Source: Chrysomallon squamiferum
Taxonomy: Eukaryota; Mollusca; Gastropoda; Neomphalida; Peltospiridae
Direction of reading: 5' to 3'
Assembly: GCA_012295275.1 (NCBI GenBank)
Contig: CM022676.1
Coordinates: 5,649,719-5,674,718, forward strand
Length of the DNA stretch: 25,000 nucleotides
The position numbers and the translations under genes are program-made. The notes beneath the pieces were generated by a model that was not told the origin of the DNA, did no database searches, and saw only the letters and a program-made list of their open reading frames with translations. Shown here piece after piece: positions 17,442-25,000 of the stretch; positions within the stretch are counted from its first letter, which is position 1, and each line of letters starts with the position of its first letter.

Positions 17442-17818
17442 GTTTTTATACTGTAAAATAAAAAATATTTATTAAAATATTGTAGTGAAAATGTAACAAA
17501 TATAATAATAATAATACTAGCAACAACAACAACAATAATAATACTGCTGTTAGTATTATTATAACTATTGCTGCTACTGTGTGCAGGTTTGTATATCTGT
17601 ATGTGTGTATCTATGTATGTATGTATCAGATCTATATATTTATGTAAACGCACATATATATACATATACACATATAAATAAACATACACTGGAACATCGT
17701 AATTACTTAAATATTTATATATACATACATACAAACATACAAGAATATATATCCATATATGTAAACATATATATGGACAATAAATATATATTTACACTAA
17801 AAATATGTTCATGCAAAT

Positions 17819-17851
<33 letters not shown>

Positions 17852-18423
17852 TCACACACATACACACATTCGCGCGCGATTATATAGAAATACACCTACA
17901 GACAGTTCATTCTTATTTATGTACAAAAACAGGTTGAGACAAATTACAGATTGACCTTTTCAGTATCTACTATCTCTGTTCGTGGGTCACCTCTTTCTCT
18001 CCGTCCACCTAACATTAACGGATTTGTTCTTAAATTAATATTTTTCTTAACTGTTTCTCTGTCTGGTAAAACAAACAAACAAGAAAACGAAAACAAAGAA
18101 ATATTTCCCTTAACTACGTCTATGATTGGTCTTCTCTTCTCAGTGACATATACAACGAATAATCTTTTGACATATCTGTTTTGCTTATTGCTCCTATAAA
18201 TAGAAGCTTACACCCGGACGAATTTTGTTCTGTCATTGTTTCTTTGATTGCTATTAGTTTTTATCTCTATGTTGGTGTGTCACCTATCTATACGTAATAT
18301 TAACTGATTTGTTCTTTTATTAATAGTATTCTTACATGTTGTTTAATTATAGTTAGGTCTTCTTTTGGCTAAATTCTACATTTGACCTCTAATTCTTACA
18401 GATTTTGAAAGTAGAAACAAGGA

Positions 18424-18424
<1 letters not shown>

Positions 18425-18489
<65 letters not shown>
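18425..18489. repeat. (CTA)n array, about 21 units
   Basis: This is a perfect ACTACT run, mirror of the shorter TAG array on the left arm. Confidence 0.95.
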
Positions 18490-18558
18490 ATCTGCTACTG
18501 GTAGTGCTAGTACTAGTAGTATACCTTTGTTACTATTATGTGTTTATAATTATTACTA

Positions 18559-18593
<35 letters not shown>

Positions 18594-18756
18594 TCTATTA
18601 TTGTACGTGTATATATGTTTGCGTTTGTGTGTGCAGTTTCCAGATTTATAATACAACAACAAGAATAATAGATAAAGATGGATAACTACAATATGTTTTG
18701 AATACGCAGTATGTGGATGTAAAAAGATAAAAATAATTGAATAAAATGTACACACA

Positions 18757-18895
<139 letters not shown>

Positions 18896-19182
18896 ATCAA
18901 AGTTTGAGAAACGTTTCAATGTGAATACAGATTTTCAGTGTTTTATCCAATATGTGAGTAATTTGTCTCTGTGACTAATAAGGGATTTCCAGGTGTATTT
19001 TCAAAGAAAGCAGGAATTACCTGTGTTGGAGTTAAGCAGTTCTGTACTTGTTGGTACTATCTGCGTCGTTATTGAACCAAAGAGGGATCTCAAAACACCT
19101 GAACAATTATATCAGGCTACAATCTGGGCTACGTCATTAAAGTAACTCGAAACTTTGAAATCTGAAGACGAAGACTGCATAG

Positions 19183-19246
<64 letters not shown>

Positions 19247-19456
19247 AGACACTCATGCTGATTTAATCACTGCCTTGAGATATCAGCTTTAACCTGTTGA
19301 AGGTGAGAATGACTCGACTGAGCGAGGCTAAGCAGAGCAGCATTGGCATATTCCACCTGAGGAGGATAAAACTGATATCTTAAGACAGCAAACAAATATT
19401 TATTTTATCCTGCAATCCTAAATAATAATAATAAAAAAGTTATTGAAATTAAATCT

Positions 19457-19462
19457 TTTATT
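19457..19462 (-). terminator. Poly(A) signal downstream of B'
   Basis: The sense strand reads TGTCAAATAAAAG in the second tandem copy of the 3' flank, equivalent to the site of B. Confidence 0.5.
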
Positions 19463-19826
19463 TGACAACTTACAGCTCTCGACATTAACACTAAAATTAT
19501 ACATGAAGAAAATTAGTAGTTAAATCAACTAGAAATTAAACACAAAAGAAGTAAGTTAATTATATAGTAGAAGTGCTGATTGACAGATAACATATTACTC
19601 GTAAGCAGTATTACTTTCCGTCATGGTTTGTATTCTCTCTCTAAAATTATACTTAAATCAACTGGAATTTAAACAGTAAAGAAGTAACTTAATTATGTAG
19701 TAGAAGTGCATGTTGCAACATAAACACACAAACATATAAATACAAACATTAAATATATATATTCATACATTCATACATACATACATACAGACACACAGAA
19801 ATACTGGCATATATACTAAATTTTTC

Positions 19827-20613
19827 TCACAAATAAAGCTTCACGCAGACATACGCACACACGCACACAGTATTACTTTGTCTCATGGTTTCTATTCTGT
19901 AACAGTTTACAAATATAAGATAGGAGGTACTTCTAGAAAGGAATGGTTTTAGTTCGTCCATCATTTCACGAGTAAGCTGTTTTGTTAAGTCACGATGCAC
20001 TATGACTACAATTTTCCTTTCAATTCCCATAACGGCAACAGCATTATCTGTTCCCATTGCAAAATCGGCGCTGCCCAAAACATCGTCCTTTTCGAATGTG
20101 GCGAAACTGATCTCTTCTTCATCACTGTTTTCCCTGAACTTTCGGGTTGTATGGGATCTCTATCTGTTTTCACTGAACCTTCGGGTTGTATGGGATCTCG
20201 ATCTGTTTTCACTGAACTTTCGGGTTCTATGGGATCTCTATCTATTTTCTCTGGAACTTTCGGGTTGTATGGGATCTCGATCTGTTTTCACTGAACTTTC
20301 GGGTTGTATGGGATCTCGATCTGTTTTCACTGAACTTTCGGGTTGTATGGGATCTCGATCTGTTTTCACTGAACTTTCGGGTTGTATGGGATCTCTATCT
20401 GTTTTCACTGAACTTTCGGGTTGTATGGGATCTCGATCTGTTTTCACTGAACTTTCGGGTTCTATGGGTTGTATGGCATCTCGATCTGTTTTCACTGAAC
20501 TTTCGGGTTGTATGGGATCTCGATCTGTTTTCACTGAACTTTCGGGTTCTAGTGGATCTCTATCTGTTTTCACTGAACTTTCAGGGTTGTGCGGGATACT
20601 TGACAGGAAAACC
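19827..20613 (-). pseudogene. 3' remnant B' of the nuclease/ATPase gene (mirror of B)
   Basis: This is the inverted partner of B. It starts slightly further upstream in the gene, at the PVKYP segment (sense side of about 20613), next to a GA-rich (sense CT-rich) microsatellite. It then carries about 11 units of the 39-bp repeat and the C-terminal block. It shares with B the 4-base deletion before GATGAAGAAGAG, but keeps the FEKD..GSADF segment that B has lost. It also has a 1-base and a 9-base insertion in the repeat. The family stop codon TAG is changed to TAC (19899-19901), so the last frame runs on to 19827. The shared deletion shows that the remnant already existed before the arms were duplicated. 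Confidence 0.7.
20128..20600 (-). repeat. 39-bp coding minisatellite in B' (about 11 units)
   Basis: On the plus strand ATGGGATCTC recurs at 20151, 20190, 20229, 20269, 20308, 20347, 20386, 20425, then (after a 9-bp insertion at 20464-20473) at 20512 and, as a variant, near 20551. The period is 39 with one 1-bp insertion. Unit number is about the same as in B. Confidence 0.93.
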
Positions 20614-20760
20614 GAGAGGTTTCGATAGAGAGCGTCAGCGAGAGAGACAGAGAGAGGCAGATACACAGATAGAGACAAAGACAGACAGAGAAAGAAACAG
20701 AGTCAGAGAAAGTGTGAGTCGGAGAAAGAAAGAGAGAGACAGAGATAGAGAGACCGAGAT

Positions 20761-20807
<47 letters not shown>

Positions 20808-20929
20808 TAGAGAGACAGAAAGACAGAGAGATAGAGAGACAGAGAGAGATGGAGAGAAAAAAGAGAGAGACCGAGATAGAGACACAGAGATTGAGAGACA
20901 GAGATAGAGAGATAGAGAGACAGAGAGAA

Positions 20930-20970
<41 letters not shown>

Positions 20971-21292
20971 CAGAGAGAGAGAGTTAATCAAAGTTTTTGA
21001 AACATTTCAAAGTGAGTACAGATTTCCAGTGTTTTATCTAAACTATCTGAATTTCTTTTATTTTTTGTGAGTAATAGGAATCTCCAGGTGTATTTACCTG
21101 GAAACAGAGGTTTCAAAGAAAACAGGAATTTCCAGTGTTGGAGTTAAACAGCTTTGTACTTGATCTGCGTGGTTAATGAAGTAAATAGGGGATCTTAAAA
21201 CACCTAAAGAATCTTTTCATGCTATAACCTGGACTACGTAATTACAGTAACTAGAAACTTTGAAATCTGAAGACGAAGACTGCATAGTCACA

Positions 21293-21383
<91 letters not shown>
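21293..21383. repeat. (CA)n array, about 90 bp
   Basis: This is a near-perfect CA run, mirror of the GT array at 3851-3943 and of almost equal length. Confidence 0.96.
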
Positions 21384-21386
<3 letters not shown>

Positions 21387-21935
21387 AACATTCATTCTGA
21401 TTTGACAATACGTTTGACTTTACATTCCTTTAGACCGATCATTCTCGAGCTCGCTGGCAAGATAAAAAGAACCGTGTAATCGTATATACAAAAATTACTA
21501 GAAGAAACCTGAGACTCCTGTCACAAATAATCGGATCGGAAATCACTGGACATGCTTCAATCGACATGAAGGAATGTAATTCTGGTCATACATAGACACA
21601 GCATTACGGAGAGCGCATTTTCAGATCATTGACAAATAACATAACTTATTATTTCGAATTTACTGAATAACAAAATAATGAAGTCAGTTTCGAGCCCTTT
21701 TGAAAAAAACAAAGAAAGAGAAAAGTCAGTTATATATCTACTAACATGTCAACTAAAAACCTAGGCAAACATACATAATCTTTTGTCAGAAGTAAGACTG
21801 GCTGTATATTTGTATATATATAGATAGATAGGATCATTGCCTTGAGATGTCAGATTTATGAGCAGAACCCAGATATTTATTTCATCCTCCAATCCTAAAT
21901 AATAATAAAAATAAAACCTAAATGAAATTAACTGT

Positions 21936-21941
21936 TTTATT
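21936..21941 (-). terminator. Poly(A) signal downstream of A'
   Basis: The sense strand reads TTGATTAATAAAACAG about 180 bases after the stop, matching the site of A. Confidence 0.55.
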
Positions 21942-22121
21942 AATCAACTTACAACTCTCAATATTAATACTAAAACTGTACATGAAAAAAATTAGTAATT
22001 AAATCAACTAGAAATTAAACACAGAAGAAATAACTTAATTATATAGTAGAAGTGTTCATTGCAAGATAAATACACACAAACGCACGCAGTATTAGTTTAC
22101 GTCATGGTTTGTATTGTCTCT

Positions 22122-24310
22122 CTAACAGTTTACAAATATAAGATAGGAGGTACTTCTAGAAAGGAATGGTTTTAGTTCGTCCATCATTTCACGAGTAAGC
22201 TGTTTTGTTAGGTCACGATGCACTATGACTACAATTTTCCTTTCAATTCCCATAACGGCAACAGCATTATCTGTTCCCACTGCAAAATCGGCGTTGCCCA
22301 ACACATGATCCTTTTCGAATGTGGCAAAACTGATCTCTTCTTCATCACTGTCTGTTTTCCCTGAACTTTCGGGTTCTACGGTATCTCTATCTGTTTTGAT
22401 TGAAGGTTCGGGTTCTGCAGGATATTTGACAGGAAAACCTAACTCTTGCCTTGAAAGACGGTCTTGTGTGACCACTAGCACATCTGACCATGAAAGAGGT
22501 TCAGGAGAGACAGTCCTGACTGGTGGTGATGTTGTTTCTCGTATATTTTGTGAAGCCGCTGAGGTAGGTGACTGCTGCCTGCTAGCTTCACTGACGTTGT
22601 CAACGCTGTGTTTTTCAGCGACTTGATCACGTTCACTGGCACCTTCTGAACGGCTGGGCTTCTCTGGATGTTGTTCTGAAAGCGTCGACGATGATGTCGT
22701 GGCAGAAGCTTGAGGTTGAGAGATATCGTGTCCATTGACTTTCAGTCCGAGAGAAGAAAATATATCCCTGATTTCAGATAGACATTTATCGCACTGGTAA
22801 AACGTTTTATCACTTCTATGCTTTTTATGGTCAACGAAGGGAAACTTTGATGTGTCACCATTCTTCATCACGTCCTGGATGTTTAGTGGACAACGGAGTG
22901 GTTTGCAAAACTGTACCTTCTCGAAGCCAACAAAGTAGTCTTCATCTGAGTCAGACTTTTCATAGTTGCTTTTAACTATCCACACTGTGCTGTCCTTAGA
23001 TTTTATTTTATCCATAATTTTCATCTGACGTCGTTGTTGAGAAATCCTAAACTCGTCGTAAAACAAATGAGCCGATTCCTCGTTGATGTATTTAATTATC
23101 GACTTGAGTGATTTTCCTTGAAAAACTTTCACCAGATCTGTTTTGTTTTCCAGTCCTTCAGTTACAGCATGGTACAAGTAATGAACTATGCTGGTTCCCG
23201 GGCCGCTCGCCAGACATATTTTCTTGCCCTGTTTAAGAATCTCTCTTGCTTTTAGGATAAGGAGAATAGTTTTGCCCGTCCCGTAATCGCCTTCAATCAC
23301 GATCCGTTTTTCGTCACTATTCAACGTTTCGCACTGTTTTTTCGTCAGTATTATTCTCATCATTCTGTAACCTTGTTCAGAAACGCTCTCTCCCAGAGAT
23401 CGCGCCTCAACTTTACCTCCTCGTTTCTCTTTTTCTCTTTTACTCGTTGGAATTTCCACCACAGACATGAGGCCACAGTATCTCTTCACCACCTCAATGT
23501 ATTCATCATCATTTTTAAATCCCTTCTTCTTCTCAATATTTTCTTCACACCACTTTTTCAAACTGTTTAATTTTTTCTCTCGGATCTTTGCCGTGTCTTC
23601 TTTTAAGGGTATTTCGTCCGAGCAAATGCAGCTGTTTAACATATTATTTTCTTTCAAAGCACCTTTACTCGCTTCCAGCTTCATCAGGTAATCCCTGGAT
23701 ATATTGGGTAAGACAACAATTTTGCTGATATCAACTTTTAAGTTTAGATCATTCATAACCTCATTGAAAAACTGCTCATCCTTTATCAATTGGTCGATAT
23801 CCGATTTTACATATTTTTTCACATTCCTATGATGGGAATCCTTGCTTGTTTTCGGACCGGTGCCTTTGTATTCTTCGATCCCTTTAACCTGGAAAAAAAA
23901 CACTCCATGTTTGAGATGCAGTAACAAGACATCATGTTCTCCTTTTTTTTTCCGGAGAATTTATTCATCTGCTTGCATAGAAAATTCTCGAATTTATAGC
24001 AGGAAAGTATCATCATTGGTTCTTCGTTATGTTCTGAACTGAAATTCTTCATAGATTCCAGAGCATCAATGAAGCGTCTCTCTGCCTCTTCGCCGTGGAC
24101 TGTTGGTTCGTCACTCTGGGCCAGTAATTCGTAATCCGCGTCTTTTTTTTTCTTCAGTTTCTCTGAAGGGAAGTAAACGGCTGGGATTCTGTAAGTCTTT
24201 GTCAGAATATCTGGGAAGTAGTGTTTAACACATTCATTTGCTTGCTGTTCGAAACTCGCGTTTTCACTTTCGGGTGTCCTCACGGTTAAATTTTTAATTT
24301 TTTCTTCCAT
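22122..24310 (-). CDS. NERD-like nuclease / SF1 ATPase, copy A' (mirror of A, same -1 frameshift)
   Basis: This is the inverted partner of copy A: same 163-codon first frame (24310-23819), same second frame of about 600 codons to the TAG at 22122, and matching flanks. All motifs are present: GEEAE, D and Q-V-K, GDYGTGKT, LFYDEF, the HHCC site and the C-terminal SRSTSYLIFVN. The frame break lies at the same codon as in A. The local sequence differs (a run of nine A on the sense strand, against AAAAAAGAA in A) but the length is the same, so the deletion predates the inverted duplication and is not a separate base-calling error. The linker around the 13-residue unit (PSIKTDRDTVEPESS) matches C rather than A, which suggests gene conversion between units. 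Whether it is read through by slippage, used as a separate downstream frame, or dead is unresolved. Confidence 0.75.
23943..23952 (-). other. Slippery A9 run at the frame break of copy A'
   Basis: On the sense strand the codons read TCC GGA AAA AAA AAG GAG, giving A_AAA_AAA and A_AAA_AAG in the register needed for a -1 slip. A run of nine A is also long enough for transcriptional slippage. Read-through would restore the EGEHD run. It is equivalent in position to the heptamer in copy A. Confidence 0.4.
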
Positions 24311-24879
24311 AGTTTGGATAATTTTATTTTTCTACGTTGTCATCGGTTGAAACTAAACGTCACAGCATCCTGTGTTGAGTTTTTATTTTTTTTTTTTTTT
24401 TTTTAAATAGTTCTGGATGGAAATTGTATACTGTGTTCAACTTATTTTTCATTTATCTAATTGTATTCAGAATTATGAATTTCGCAGAATTGTTAAAAAT
24501 ATTTCTAAATTTCTTCCGTTTGTTTCCATCTGTTCAGTTGATTTACTTCTGAAAAAAAAAAAAAAAAAAAAGTTTTTTTAACACTAAAGTAATAAATATT
24601 TATTAAAATCTAAAAGAAATAAATAAATAATAATAACAGCAACGAGAACAATAATAACAATAACATCAACATCAATAACAATAACAACAACAACAACAAC
24701 AAGAATAATAATAATATTATTATTGCTGTTGCTATTACTATTGCCTCTACTGTGTACATTTATGTATATCTGTATGTGTGTATATATGTATCTATGTGGG
24801 TCTGTACAAACACATATACGTACATACATAATACATATATACTCTCATACATTATATACATACGTGCATATGTATACAA

Positions 24880-24936
<57 letters not shown>

Positions 24937-24960
24937 CATATCACACATATATATATATAC

Positions 24961-25000
<40 letters not shown>
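24311..25000. repeat. Microsatellite-rich 5' flank of copy A'
   Basis: Next to the gene are poly-T runs and AT-rich leader sequence. Further out are ATT/AAC trinucleotide-like repeats, TATG-type repeats, (CA)n (about 24,895-24,920) and terminal (TA)n. It is the mirror of 1-945, with arrays of different length. Confidence 0.8.
24549..24571 (-). promoter_or_regulatory. Possible 3' splice acceptor in the 5' leader of A'
   Basis: The sense strand has a T run of about 19 followed by CAG and AAGTAAATC, matching the site upstream of A but with a longer T tract. Confidence 0.33.

Larger units (their letters stand above)
20614..22121. other. Non-coding mirror of the A-to-B interval
   Basis: An imperfect GA array (20,630-20,985) abuts B'. 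Then come the CTCCAACACTGG block, CA (21,293-21,383), the A/A'-specific tract (about 21,395-21,840) and the 3' flank of A'. No gene was recognised. Confidence 0.7.

Noticed and set aside
17951-18199. 82-codon frame upstream of C'
   Set aside because: The mirror region on the left arm (about 6,900-7,150) does not keep this frame, so it is probably chance.

Overview
The window looks like nuclear DNA of an invertebrate animal, most likely a mollusc and possibly an octopus or another cephalopod. This is inferred from AT-rich flanks, very dense long microsatellites (GT, CT, TA, TAA, TAC), strong Kozak contexts (A at -3, G at +4), AATAAA signals and no bacterial-type operon layout. The species cannot be named from the sequence.

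The window is one large inverted repeat. Its left arm (about 1-10,288) and right arm (about 14,856-25,000) carry the same blocks in mirror order. Both arms run off the window ends. From outside in, each arm holds gene A, fragment B and gene C, all pointing towards the centre: A 946-3134 (+), B 4501-5144 (+), C 7914-10088 (+); then C' 17220-15029 (-), B' 20613-19827 (-), A' 24310-22122 (-). Each arm is itself a tandem array of about 7 kb units. After C lies a 'ghost' unit D (about 10,520-11,400) that keeps only unit flank.

All genes belong to one family: an apparently intronless protein of about 724 aa. It joins an N-terminal NERD-like PD-(D/E)XK nuclease domain to a P-loop ATPase of the superfamily 1 helicase type. 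The helicase half is split by a possible HHCC zinc site and a Ser/Thr/Pro-rich linker. Only C has a single open frame. A and A' share a 1-base deletion at a heptamer (A_AAA_AAG in A) that matches a canonical -1 ribosomal slippery site in the correct register. C' has a separate 1-base loss in a T run next to the nuclease Q-x-K motif. B and B' are 3' remnants in which one 39-bp coding unit has expanded to about 11 tandem copies.

The central spacer (about 11,400-14,855) has no convincing gene. It holds an interspersed TATCAACTG / AGTTGATGCAG repeat field, a 97-bp tandem repeat with degenerate relatives, a degenerate repeat of about 120 bp, and a short GC-richer island that might be a tRNA-derived SINE or promoter remnant.

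The nuclease-helicase architecture, lineage expansion, sequence exchange between copies and repeated breakage near the nuclease active site are what one sees in fast-evolving nucleic-acid-directed defence genes. That role is inference only; nothing in the window proves it.
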